Assembly: GCF_000003815.2 (NCBI RefSeq)
Contig: NC_049988.1
Location: 10,113,788-10,177,787 of the forward strand
DNA length: 64,000 nt
From: Branchiostoma floridae
Lineage: Eukaryota > Chordata > Leptocardii > Amphioxiformes > Branchiostomatidae
Reading direction: 5' to 3'
The position numbers and the translations under genes were made by a program. The notes below the pieces were generated by a model, which ran no database searches, was not told where the DNA came from, and saw only the letters and a program-made list of their open reading frames with translations. Numbering within the stretch: position 1 is the first letter of the stretch; each line of letters begins with the position of its first letter. This document shows, one piece after another, positions 23,056 through 35,700 of the stretch.

Positions 23056-23624
23056 AGATTCAAAGAACAGTCAGCCTGTTATCAAATTGAGTATGCATAG
23101 CTTTAACTTATCCTCGGGTGGTTTAAAAAGATTTATGGCATCGATGTTAGGACAGAATAATAAATGAAACTATTTTCAAATTCATTTAAACTATGAAGTA
23201 CTAGTTTTTTATGTTTATTTTGTGTGAATATTGTCTCATCAAGAGTCGTAACAGGCTATAAAGAAGGCCTTCTCAAAAGTATTTCAGGTACATGTTCCAA
23301 ATTTTCATACCCACAATCATCGGCAACAATATGTCTGGAATTCCTATCATTTTAAACCGTAAACCATGACATACAAAATTTAAGCATATCGAAACAAGAT
23401 ATTAATGACATATGCTGTTATATGCCTAGCCTTGAGTGAACCTATCTAATTAACCCACCCAAGGGGCCTACCCGTGCACAATATTTTAGACCAAGAGGGT
23501 CTATTTTGTGATGGTTTCAGAAACTCAGCGAGTCTTGTGCAGTTTGTTCATACAAAGTTCACAATCACGAAATATACAAAATTACAATGTTAAAATACTT
23601 TTACGTATATAAGATTATACCTAT

Positions 23625-24120
23625 TATTCACATGAATGATTTGTTCTCAGACGTAGTCAATTGTTTGAGCCAAATTGTTACATAATAGAGCCTTAAGACA
23701 ATGTCCTTGACAACATAATCACATGTGACAAACACGAGTCGAGCTTCGAAGGTTCCATAAAATATTTTCGCACCAGGCGAAAAGTAACGAAAGCACGTTA
23801 CTCGGAAGAACGTACCGTGTACGATCAGTAGCTTTAAAGATGTATGAAATCATAATGTTAACATGGTTCAAGTATATGAGCTTATTATACATGTTATTCA
23901 CATGAATGATTTGTTCTCAGTAATATTTTCAATTGTTTGAGTCAAAATGTTACACAATAGAGCTTTAAGACAACGTCCTTGACAGCATAATCACATGTGA
24001 AAAACTTGTGACGAGCTTTGAATGTTCCATAAAAACATTTGCGCACCAGACGAAAAGTAACGAACGCAACGTTACTAGGATGAACGTACGTACGAGTATG
24101 TCCAGCAGGTTTAAAGGTTT
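23625..24120. repeat. Local tandem duplication of about 260 bp
   Basis: The stretch from TTCACATGAATGATTTGTTC (23634) to about 23845 is repeated with clear divergence from about 23897 to 24120. Shared landmarks are CATAATCACATGTGA, GGTTCCATAAAA and CGAAAAGTAACGAA. Confidence 0.8.
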
Positions 24121-25354
24121 GATGATCTTACGATACGTAGGAATCAGCCTTTTACTGAATATACATTTGTATAATGTTTGTGGTGTGAGTTCAAGGATAC
24201 GTAACAAAATCTACCCGCATGGAACTTCGTTGGATCTTGTCACTCAGTCTGGGGCTACTTTCTCCGATAAATCTACACATAAACTCTTTTATGCCCTCAA
24301 AACATTTTGTAGCTATTATGGGTATCAAAAATTACATTTCAGACAATATCTTCCTCAGTTATTTTGCCTACGATGTGAAATAGGAGGAAATGTTGGGAAG
24401 CCAACACACTGTAAGCTTGTTTTCACTTCATTAACTTTCTATACGCTGTAAGTTGTTTGTCTTTAAAATGCGGACACCTCCCAGCTATTCTCACACTCTT
24501 ATCTGATCAAGGACCCACCTAAATACAGCCGTGTGGATGAACGATAACAACATGACATATAACGAATACTTTTATTTAAATAAGATCAAATTAGCAACAA
24601 CTTAAGTTTTTTGTGAATCGAAATTCTAGTAACTCGTTGCATCAAACGCTATCCAAACTTCGGGTAGTGTTTCATTTCACAACTCTATCAACAGCCATAT
24701 CATGTCGTTTGCAACATCAATAGTTTGGTGACTGGACTCATACTCGGTACTCACACAAGGGAAAGACTTTTACAGGGTTGTGCAGCGGCTTCTACATCCT
24801 ATTGTACAACACTACGATATTTCAATCGTTGATAGATATGCTACTGTATAAAAATAAAGGAAACATGGCATCTAAACACTACTTACTAACTGATAGGTCA
24901 ATACAGGTGGTTTAAATCGTAAGTAGAAAGTTTTTTTATTTGGGTAGTCTTCCCTGTTCTGTCATCATCATCAGGTCTTTTTATTTCAAGATTATGTTAA
25001 ATCGTGAATATCGTATTGAAATAGATCTATCACAATATGATTACCTGACAGGTAATGTACACAGCACTTAAACAGCAATTGTAAATGCAGAAATATCCGC
25101 GGTGGTTTAAAGTTAACAATTTTCGCGTTAACCAAAACCACTGTTCTGATCTGTCTTGCCCCTGCCTACCACCTTGTATAAGCACTACGTGTACGTAGAT
25201 TTTACGGTATTACGATGTGTCATGGTTAAGACGCACAAATTGAACATACAGTACAGCCGATCTTTCAACGAATAAAATACTTATCAAGACGTGATACGTA
25301 CATCTATATGAATCCAAAGGTTAGATATGGTTGGATCAGTAACAGTTGATCACA

Positions 25355-25390
25355 CCAGGGAGGTTAAAAAGGAGGTTCTTTTTAACTTCT
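25355..25390. repeat. Small hairpin repeat (CAAGGAGGTTAAA type)
   Basis: AGGGAGGTTAAAAAGGAGG then TTCTTTTTAACTTCTTTG, a second member of the small hairpin family. Confidence 0.5.
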
Positions 25391-26689
25391 TTGTTCACAA
25401 TAGCACTGCCGTAAGCGACTGTTCTGTCCGTCTGTAGATTTCTTGCCCAGTCGTTAGTACAGGTATATATTTTTGGTACTAGGTGACTGGCCGTAAAGAC
25501 GCCGGGATTTCCCTTAATTACTGTACAGTATGTGACTATATTATAACTCAATCATAACTCAAAGCAACCGCGAACACTTCATTTTCTCCCTACTGCAAAA
25601 TTAAATCCAGCGTACATAGATAAAAAGTAAAAAGATATGGACTATAAATGGGGAAAATTACTTCAAAATTACACAATCAAGTACAACATAGAGTACAGTC
25701 TGTGTAAGAAATATTGTAGGTTAGCTGACCTGTCACCGTGCTGCGTGTTTGGTGAGGTGGACTCGATTTTTTTCTGCACCACTGCGTATCGTACTGGTAG
25801 TACATCCATGGTTAGCCTATGGAATCCGGAACAGACGAAAATCATACCTGTCATAGAAGTAGACCAACCCTTTCATTATCTTACAACACCTCTACAACAA
25901 ACATTTTCATTTGTTTTCATTTCTTCTGTAATTTTTGTGTGGCAGTACGGAATCTGGTTCACCAATTACAGTTCTCTGGGTTAAGTAGGGACAAATTGTT
26001 CGACCTTGTTAGATAGGCAACTATGCTCATACTAATGGCTACGGACAATCACTACATGAGATTGCATTGCTATGGTATGGTTTGGTACACTTCCAACTTC
26101 GCAATTACCAAAATGTTACCGTCTCTTACTTCCGTGTGCCAATAAACAGCACAATCATATCTGTAGTTTCTCCTGCAATAAAAATTTAACCATTCATCTG
26201 CAGACGTGGGTTCATTATAACATATTTTCGTTTAGTACAGGTGCCAATTTTTCCTTACATTGGGTGAGCATAAGCTTTAGAGAGAGAAGGGTGTAATGAG
26301 CGTACTGCAGTAACTATTTAACTGCGACTTGGTTTAAATATCACTAACGATTACAGTTTATGGGCAACACCCATGTTGACTTTCTACACAGTGTTAACTA
26401 AATGTTTGATATTTACCTCTATAAAGTATAAAAATTATCGTACCTTAAAGTTTTGTCGCATTTCAACAGAGAGATCCACACCTCTGATGGAATCATTGAT
26501 GTTGTTCCTAGGTGTTTGCGAGAGAAAAACTGTTGTATTCCCACCGTTCTGACAGACGACCGTGAGGCAGCGAGGTGACCAGCCGGTCCTGTTGGTGGGT
26601 TTACCCTAAAGCAATGTGTGGCCCTCAAGAGTGACCTGCGCACTTTCAACTGCGCGTATGACGTAGCGGAGGAAAAGGTGGGTTCACAC

Positions 26690-26990
26690 GTGCGTACTTA
26701 TTCAAGTCCGTATGAGGTCCGTATGGAGTTCTTAGTATCTACCAGGCTTCACAGGTCACTGTAAATGATAGTAGAACTTTGACAAATATTAATGCATATC
26801 ATGCCAGAGGAATTAGCTGGCCGGGGAGTATGGTTTGCGACCCATCTAACTCGTCTGACATATCATCTGTCTACGTTTGTCCAATTTCTATTATTTTTCC
26901 AGCGACCTGTGCCTGTGCCTTAACCTGTACCAGCCTGGTACAGGTTAAGACTTCCATACGGACCTCATGCGGACTTGAATATATACGCAG
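26690..26990. mobile_element. Inverted-repeat element of about 300 bp
   Basis: TATTCAAGTCCGTATGAGG near 26698 is answered by CCTCATGCGGACTTGAATA near 26965, with GTCCGTATGGA and TCCATACGGAC next to them. Non-coding, MITE-like. Target duplication not resolved. Confidence 0.65.
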
Positions 26991-27779
26991 GTGTCAACGT
27001 AACCCACATAAAGGTTTCTTGCATTTACACCGCTCTATTGCTTTAGTAAACGTCGCATCCTGGACAAAAACGCCCGGTATGATATTTATCTTTCAATTCT
27101 TCGTACGCGCCATCATCGAGATTTTTTCTAGTGACATTGACGTCTATATAAACGAATTGCCTCCTTATGATAGTTTAAGTCGACATCATAATTTCACCCA
27201 ATATTATTGTATCCTATGACGCTATACTGTAGTTAGAATGCTTTTTTAATCCCACCGTGACGCAATGATGGGATATGTATACACAATCATGACTCTATGA
27301 CGTATGTAATACAGACACAATCTTGACGTAATGATAAAGGGATATCGGTGTTTATATTGATGACACCACTAGTACTAAAAGAGACAACAAAAAATAGAAA
27401 AATACTCAAAGCAGTAGAATAATGATTCAACATTCATGTGATACGAAACGAACCAGAGGTTTAAACTAGAGATAATGCAGAAAGAGAATAAGTGTAAAAG
27501 TTTCAAAGAGTATCAAGTTTCTAGTAAGAGTGAGAAGACGAACAAGGTAAGATTAACACAGTAACTTTTTCAATCCACAGAAAATTATCCACCTTTGGAA
27601 ACTTTTACTTTCGGGTAATTAGGTTTGGCTTCATTTCATTGTGTTCAACTTGACATATAATTAAGTTCTTCACAACAGAAGCTACAAGTTAACAGTTGGA
27701 CGTAGAAATTAACGATCAGATTTATCCATTAAATTTAACGCATTCAAAATTTGCACTCAATTTTTGTTCTCATCTGTCA

Positions 27780-27990
27780 AGTGGGGGATAGGTACTACTA
27801 GATGAAAGTCCCATGTTTCAGGAGAGACAAACACCTCGAGCATGTTAAAGAACCCATCACACTTATTGAAAAGAGCAGGGGTCCTTCTCAGTGTAGCGGT
27901 TCAAACATTTGGCCGCAACTGGGAATTACTGTCGTATTGAGGTCACAAGCAATTTAGCCCCACTGACTGTACTTTCCTTGCAATTCAGCC
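27780..27990. repeat. SINE-like tail remnant
   Basis: CATGTTAAAGAACCCATCACACTTA and CAATTTAGCCCC resemble segments of the tRNA-related repeats at 32766-33052 and 31990-32302. No tRNA-like head is recognisable here. Confidence 0.45.
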
Positions 27991-29660
27991 TCTAACGACA
28001 TGATATCCATGCCAATGTTTGCTTGAAAATTTGTCATTTTGATATATTTAGATGAAAGATTTGTAAATGTGTGATATCTTGCTGACCTTTTTGTTGAAGG
28101 ACACAGCAAGACAATCGCAAGATGGTTCTATCAGGTGGATTACTCATTTCCTGTGTTACTTTGACCAAGGACGTCCTTGCTCTGACACTTGCGCTAAACC
28201 TTAAACCCTGTGTTTGCACCAAATAACACTGGGCATTGAATACACCCTATACACTATAGGGTAAGCCCCCAATACCTTTGATCTTCACTATAACAGCTGC
28301 ATAACACACGCACAATATTTTATGTACATACTTATCAAACAATACAGTAAATGATCTATAGTAAGTATAAGACTTCAGACTGGAGCAAGAGTAGGAGATA
28401 TAAAACACACACATGCACACACAAGAATATCTGAAACTCGACAATAATTATAGTGGAAAAGGTCAGTTACAATAATGTTAGTCCACTCCAGATCTAGGTT
28501 AAGCTATCCTAACTATTGATGTAAGGCACACGAAGGTCTCTGAGATTAACGTGGTGCGGATAATGACAGGCGTTGACTGTACAGCACTAGTGGTTGTTCC
28601 AGTTCCCTGTCACGGGTCTATAATTAGCTGCTATATAAGCCTGTCATGGGCAGAAACGTGGCAGTCGCACCACAGGCATTCTCACACTGCAGCTCACTAC
28701 AGAACACCTACAATTGTGTTTTTCAGTCAAATTCATACAATTAGGTGTTCTCACGGTTGAAAATGTAGGTGTCAAATGACACCTGGTCCATTAACGCTAC
28801 CTTGATTCACTTTCTGTATTTTTTCAAAGTTGGGACTGTGGCTACAGTCAGTGCCGTATCTGCTGACATTTGTATAAATCAAGGGTTCACATAAAAAAAT
28901 TGTTGTATGTTTGTAACCCAGTATCAACGTTAGAGGACAGGGATTTCAACAAATTTTTGCTCTTACCACAGATATGTGCAAAACCTGGATCCACCCTAAA
29001 ATGAATACTAGGCATTGACGCAGGGGCTATGCAGTATTGTCATCGGTTACTCACCTTCCAAACCACCTGAGGGTATATGTGCTAGCAACATGAAATTTCC
29101 ATACAATTTCTGAGTATCCCAACTTATCAGTTTTATAACGATTCTTCAGTAGTTATTGAACCACAATAGTCTAGATTATCTTTGTATGTAAAAATCAGAT
29201 CAGTGAGGCATCCAGGTATTAAGTAAAGTAATAGCTGAAGAAGGATTTGGTGTGTACTTGTACATGGTACAATCATAGTATAGTTTGTATTTGTAAGCAA
29301 CAAAAATCTAGATTTCAAGTACTGTCCATTTGAAACCCAACGGGAACGCAAAGATTAGTGTAGCCAAAACAGTGATAACTATGTCCAAACTACAATTGAA
29401 CAGTAACTGGAATATCTTAAACTTTTTGAACTAGACTAATTCAGAAAATGACTCACCTGAAAACTTAATGGCAGGTCTGCATGAAGTCACGTTGATGAAC
29501 ATAAATAATATGCACCAAACAACAATATGTATCTCTGACAAACAACATTGGCCAGACAGATATCATCATTAGAGAAACTTTAATTTGTTTACAGCATGTG
29601 CAGGCTGACAGACTGAAGATTGGAACACTCTGATTTGTATAAAAGTGATTTGTGCTACAG

Positions 29661-29732
29661 TTATAGCTGGGAGGCCCCCTTCTCAGCTCCCTGCTGTATC
29701 CTGTCCTGAAGTAGGGACCAAGCCTTCTCTAC
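29661..29732 (-). CDS. COASY: COASY last coding exon
   Basis: 72 bp encoding VEKAWSLLQDRIQQG and a short tail ending ASQL before TAA. VEKAW-LLQ-RI is the usual C-terminus of the kinase half. On the minus strand an ATTAAA hexamer at 29579-29584 is a possible polyadenylation signal. Confidence 0.92.
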   Translation of the reverse strand, partial: VEKAWSLLQDRIQQGAEKGASQL

Positions 29733-32700
29733 CTGTTATAACATACAGACATAAGTATCATTAGGGTTACTTTTGTTTTCTTAATCACTAGTTATGACAA
29801 AGAAAGCTTTAGTTATAATCAAAATGAAAGTTACATGTTACTATCAAAAGATAATATTCAACTGAGTACTAAAAAGTTCTTTTGTACTATTCTTTTATAC
29901 CATAAATCTTTCTATCTTTGTTGGCTAAACCGTAAATTAAGAGAGATGAAGAACTTTGGCTTCTTCACTCGACAAGGGTAAACATAGTACCTTTAAAGTT
30001 TAAAGTTTTTAGCTTCTCCCCATTTCTACTAACCATATAATAAATACTAATTTGGTATCAAATGGTTACTTCAGCTGCAAGAAATCTAAAGCCAGATATG
30101 ACATTTAAGTGCATATTAGCAGATTACACAGCTAACTATGTGTAAGAAGTGTAATTATCAAAGGAACAGGTAAACAATATTTCAAGTAACCCTAAGCACA
30201 AATATTTCTGACAGCATAGATGGTGTTACCCTGGGAAACCAGAATCCTAAGAAGCCCCATGAAAAGGTTTACCGATCCCCGCCGATGCTCGCAACTATAC
30301 ACCCATCCCACTATCCAGCTGGCCCCTCTAAATGCGGGGCCCCATCACGATAGTGGGGGCCAGATGGATCGTTGGCAGGTGTGAATTGCCGGGGGCCCGT
30401 GTGGCCCTGGATCTGTCTGGTTTCCCGGGTTAAAGTGGTGTAGAGTGAATCAGTCCCACCTGTTTCTGAGTGACCTCAGGTTCCCACAGTGTGCTGATGA
30501 TGACATTACCGTGGTCCACTCTCTCCTGGTTACTCATCTGACTGTCGATCCTCCTCCCAGCATCCTCCTCTGTAAACTTGTTCCTCTCCACTATCCTCCT
30601 GATGGCCTTGGGACAAAATTTGGATGAAAATTAGGAAGTTTCTAAATCTTTTCCATGTTATTATCTTCTCCTATAGACCAATCCTACGGCCTTAGCCACT
30701 TCTGTTAAAATGTGGAAATGCTAATATTTGACAGACATGCAGACCCTATCTCATTGCTAAATGCCTTGCCCTCATTGGTTAAATCATTCAAAGGGACAGT
30801 CATGATTGGTCAATTGATGACTGTCAATATAGTTTTCCTTCATCATGTTTTCCTACCCTTCTTACAGAGACAAAGAATGAAGTTCAGTCATGAATTAAGT
30901 TTGTATCCATGGGTAATGTCTTGCCTCTGCCAGAGATGTTGAAATGTACAACTAAATCATGCCATTGGATAGATTTAAAAGGAAATAAGAGTCAAATAAG
31001 CCACCACAGTCATACATGTCTTAGGCGGCATCAAAACAGTCCCATTGAATTTTACATATTTAAGACCCTCTTGTTTCTGAGCACTAAGTCATCAACTATC
31101 TTTCTTCAGTATCTTGAGGGTATTGAGACAATGTTTGACTGTACTGTGACAGGGCTCGAAATAATGTTTTCTGCACACATACATTGAAAATTACCTGCAC
31201 CAGACAAATTTTACCTGCACCACTCTGAACTTAGGAAGTATGAATCATAATATGAATTTGTTCAGGAATTGTTGCTATCTTTTTCTTTTATACTTTATCA
31301 ATGCAGACAATAACAATCCATGTACACCTACATCATATGACATACATGTATAAAACCCAGTACATGGACCAGTGCAGGTTAGGTGCAGGTAGACACCAGA
31401 AATACCTGCACAGCTCCAATTCTACCTGCACTAACCTGCATATGCAGGTGGTATTTCGAGCCCTGTATAAGAAACCAGACTGTGTACCTCCTTCCTTGGA
31501 ATCAGGCTAACCCAGATCTCATGACAGAAGTTCTCCCACCCTGCCTCCAACAAAACTGCTGCATCCAAAATAACCACACTCTTTCCTACATTTTGTACAT
31601 GGGAGAAAATGTCACCATAAAAAAAACATGAAACTTAGCATGTTCTCATTTCTGTTTCCTGGCAATGTTACATGTAGTTATGTCTCAAACAATTGTGAAA
31701 GAAAAATATCCTTAAAAGTCAAAGATGACAGGATTTCTTGGTACGAATTGTGAGAAACTTCTAAAAAGAGTTGACTCAAAAGTAAATCAAGTGTCATAAA
31801 TATTAACTATGTCACCAGCCTCCTCTGGTGTACATAATGAGTAACATAATCCTTGTAGATTCATATAAAAAGGAATAGAATAATCTAACCATCAGAACTC
31901 ATAATGCAACTTTAAATTGTAATGTTGAACAGAATTGCATTTTTACATGTGAGCTTCACTTCTATACTGTTAGCATGAGTTATTGTTATTTGCTATTGGG
32001 TGCCCACGCCCGACTACTCTCTCTTGGCAGACAGGGGCTGAATTGTGAAGAGCTTACAATAAGTGGGGCTAAATTGCAAGGGTTTGTAGCGATCTGCCAT
32101 TCGGCGCCACTCAGGTGATGACCTCAATACTACAGTAATTGCCCTTAGGTGCAGTCAGGGACTGTAGGTTTTTGAACCATTCACGGCGTATCATCATCAC
32201 CTGAGTAAAGTGAGAAAAGACGTGTAAAGTGCCTTTCTCAAGGGCACAAGATCGGTGACATGTCCCGAGCCCAACGTGCTGCCGCTGAGCCACACGATCT
32301 CACATAATTGTTGAGTACCAGTACCAGAGGTTACACATGTTGATAACAGAAAGAATGCAACAGAAGATAGCCACCTGCTTCAGCGTGTGCTGCAATTTCT
32401 TCTTTAGCCAGCCTGGCTATCTCAGGCCATACAATATTGTTCAGGGCTTGGAGCTTGGCCTGGAAATAGAGCCATATGAATGGTTAAAAATGATCAAGAA
32501 GTCTAAAAACAGCTAAGGCAACACAACGTAGCTTGAGCATTCAACAAGATACACTGACTTTCAAAAACATCATCTAAAACAAACAAACAAACAAAAAGAT
32601 TGATTACCTTGTCTGCAAACACCTTTGGTCCCAGGACCTTCCTGTTGATTGTACCATCTTCAGCTAACACATCTGTGTGGCATGAAGAATAACACAAAAA

Positions 32701-35700
32701 TTATTCAAACTTGCTTAACAAGCCTGTAACACAACTATTAAAGAAAATGTCATGCTGTATATTGAAGTGGCATCATGTGGCATAATGGTTAGAGTGTTTG
32801 CCCACAAACCCAAGGGTGGTCTGCTCAAACCCCTACATGCCTACTAGTAGATGTTGTGCCCTTGGAAAAGGCCCAAAGTTACACATGAATTTTCCCAATT
32901 AACTCAGGTGAAAATGAGTACTTAGCTTGACTTACAGATGTCCCTTAGATAGGACATTACATGTAAATGGACATTCCATGTTTGAGAGGACCCAAACCAA
33001 GATGGTTAAAGACCCCAACACACTTAGAAGGGTTCTTCCCAGTAGATCAAATCTTATAGACTTGTGTACACCTTACATACCATGCTTGGAGCCCTCAACC
33101 TAATGAACCAAAGCAGGTAGAAGAAGGAAGGAAACAGTAAAATGTTATAACATCTCACCTTGACCAAATGTTTCCACCACTTGCCCATGAGTGGTTGTCC
33201 CAGGCTCGTAAGCCTTGTGGCCCAACTTGTCACAGTCCACCACTGCCGCTCCCAGCCCCTGCAGTCTCCTAGAAACTGCAGTCTTACCCGACGCAATCCC
33301 GCCTGTCAGCCCGAGTACATACGGGTGGGCTCTGATCTCAGGCTTGGGCTGGAAAAAAAGAAACATCAATTATATAACTTTCTGTAATCTTGATCGGTGT
33401 ATGGACACATCCATGTAGTGTCTGTACCCCCAGTAGTGTCCGTACCCCCAGTACTGTCCTTAACCCCAGTATTGTCCGTACACCAAGTTGTATCCATACC
33501 CCCAGTTGTATCCATACCCCCAGTTGTATCCATACCCCCAGTCGTGTCAGTACCCCCAGTCGTGTCAGCACCCTAGTAGTGTCAGTCCCCCAGTTATGTC
33601 TGTACCCCCAGTAGTGTCCATACCCCCAGTAGTGTCCATACTCACAGTCCATACCCCCAGTAGTATTTATGTATTCTTTCTGCTGTCAAGCAACAAGCAG
33701 TAATGTTATTCAGTACATACTTGCAGTTTACCTTTACAATAAACTAACACTGATAAAACTTTGAACCCCCTTTTACCTGTACTGGTCTGAGTAGAGTTCC
33801 CAGGAGCCTCTGCCTGAGGTTGGAGGAAGACACCTTGGACTCCTCTGAGGGAGTTGGGGAGGGCTCAGGCACAAGGTCGATGATATGTACAGCAAGTTCA
33901 CTCAACCCCTTTAAGAAAAGACAACAGTTAGGAATTCTGAGTGTGTGACCAAATGTGAAAAATTTATGTTGAATGATATTAATCACACCATCAAAAAATT
34001 AAAGCCAGCAAAGCTTTGATTTAAATTTAATTGCAAACGAAGAGACAGGCTTTTGCTTGTTATGTATTTTTTTGTTTGTGTTGAAGGTACAGATGCATCT
34101 TGTTTACTTATTTGTATCAGATGCATCTTGTTTACTTTCTAAGTGTATCAAGTGCAGGCTTTGTGTAACCATTGCATGGTCAAGTTGTACTATAACGCAC
34201 CTGTCCAGTTTTGTACTTTGGCAGATATGGCAGGCTACTATTGTCTCATCTGACAGCTATCGAAACATGTTTTCATAGGCTGCTATCCTTCAGATTCTAC
34301 AAATAACTAAGATATACTATAACAACATTGCATGAGAAGTGACTGGATAGCCTGACTGTATTAGAGAATAACACAATACAAAGAACATGTGGTAAAATGA
34401 GCTACTACCATAGACTCCATCATAGACATACCTTCTTTTTCCTGGTATCATTGACAAAATCTGCACCTTTCTTTGTTTCCGTGGAGACCACGATGGCTTG
34501 TATGTCAGGATTCCATCCTGCGGGACCAAGAGGGTCTGAGATGGGCACGACGTCCGCCTCCATGGCGGGTTTGGTCTCCCTGAGGAACTGGCGGACATTT
34601 TCTATACGGACTTCTACAGGCTCTATCAACTCACATAGGATTTTACCTGCAAAGAACATCATCAGAAAATTTACTTTCAGGTTTTCCTGGAACATAAGGA
34701 AGAATCTACTTAAATCATTGTGACATTTTCAAGCTTCTGATTCATTATTTTTTGGTTGTGTATGCAAAATGGTTTTAACAAGTTTCTTTTTAACACACAC
34801 TTGCATGTAGACATCTTGCCCTCAAATAACTGAGAACATCGGACATAAGTCCATATAGTGAGTGAGTGTGTGTGTGCTCAATTGCATGTATAGCTCCGGA
34901 CACCGTAGGTAACACTCCATCTAAAAGAAGANNNNNNNNNNNNNNNNNNNNNNNNNNNNNNNNNNNNNNNNNNNNNNNNNNNNNNNNNNNNNNNNNNNNN
35001 NNNNNNNNNNNNNNNNNNNNNNNNNNNNNNNNNNNNNNNNNNNNNNNNNNNNNNNNNNNNNNNNNNNNNNNNNNNNNNNNNNNNNNNNNNNNNNNNNNNN
35101 NNNNNNNNNNNNNNNNNNNNNNNNNNNNNNNNNNNNNNNNNNNNNNNNNNNNNNNNNNNNNNNNNNNNNNNNNNNNNNNNNNNNNNNNNNNNNNNNNNNN
35201 NNNNNNNNNNNNNNNNNNNNNNNNNNNNNNNNNNNNNNNNNNNNNNNNNNNNNNNNNNNNNNNNNNNNNNNNNNNNNNNNNNNNNNNNNNNNNNNNNNNN
35301 NNNNNNNNNNNNNNNNNNNNNNNNNNNNNNNNNNNNNNNNNNNNNNNNNNNNNNNNNNNNNNNNNNNNNNNNNNNNNNNNNNNNNNNNNNNNNNNNNNNN
35401 NNNNNNNNNNNNNNNNNNNNNNNNNNNNNNNNNNNNNNNNNNNNNNNNNNNNNNNNNNNNNNNNNNNNNNNNNNNNNNNNNNNNNNNNNNNNNNNNNNNN
35501 NNNNNNNNNNNNNNNNNNNNNNNNNNNNNNNNNNNNNNNNNNNNNNNNNNNNNNNNNNNNNNTGGCAGACAAAACGTCTGTAGTATATGAGATTTCTGGT
35601 ACGCTTTGTGAATGTACTGATGGAATGCTCTTACTCCTGAAAAGTTTAGTGGAGTGGAGTATTCTTGTGATTTTTGATCTAGTTTTATGAAAGACTTTAG

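Larger units (their letters stand above)
19234..29660. other. Gene-poor interval of 10.4 kb
   Basis: AT-rich DNA between the EGF gene and COASY. Open frames up to 147 codons occur (24008-24451) but none resembles a protein I know or is flanked by convincing splice sites. The repeats listed separately are the only recognisable content. It may include the promoter and first exons of the EGF/CTLD gene and the COASY 3' UTR near 29660. Confidence 0.6.

Noticed and set aside
24008-24451. 147-codon open frame in the gene-poor interval
   Set aside because: No recognisable domain, its start lies inside a local duplication, and composition looks non-coding.
26779-27219. 146-codon plus-strand open frame
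   Set aside because: Overlaps an inverted-repeat element and shows no family pattern.
33338-33652. Tyr/Gly-rich or Pro/Ser-rich repetitive open frames
   Set aside because: Translation of the 15-bp minisatellite on either strand.
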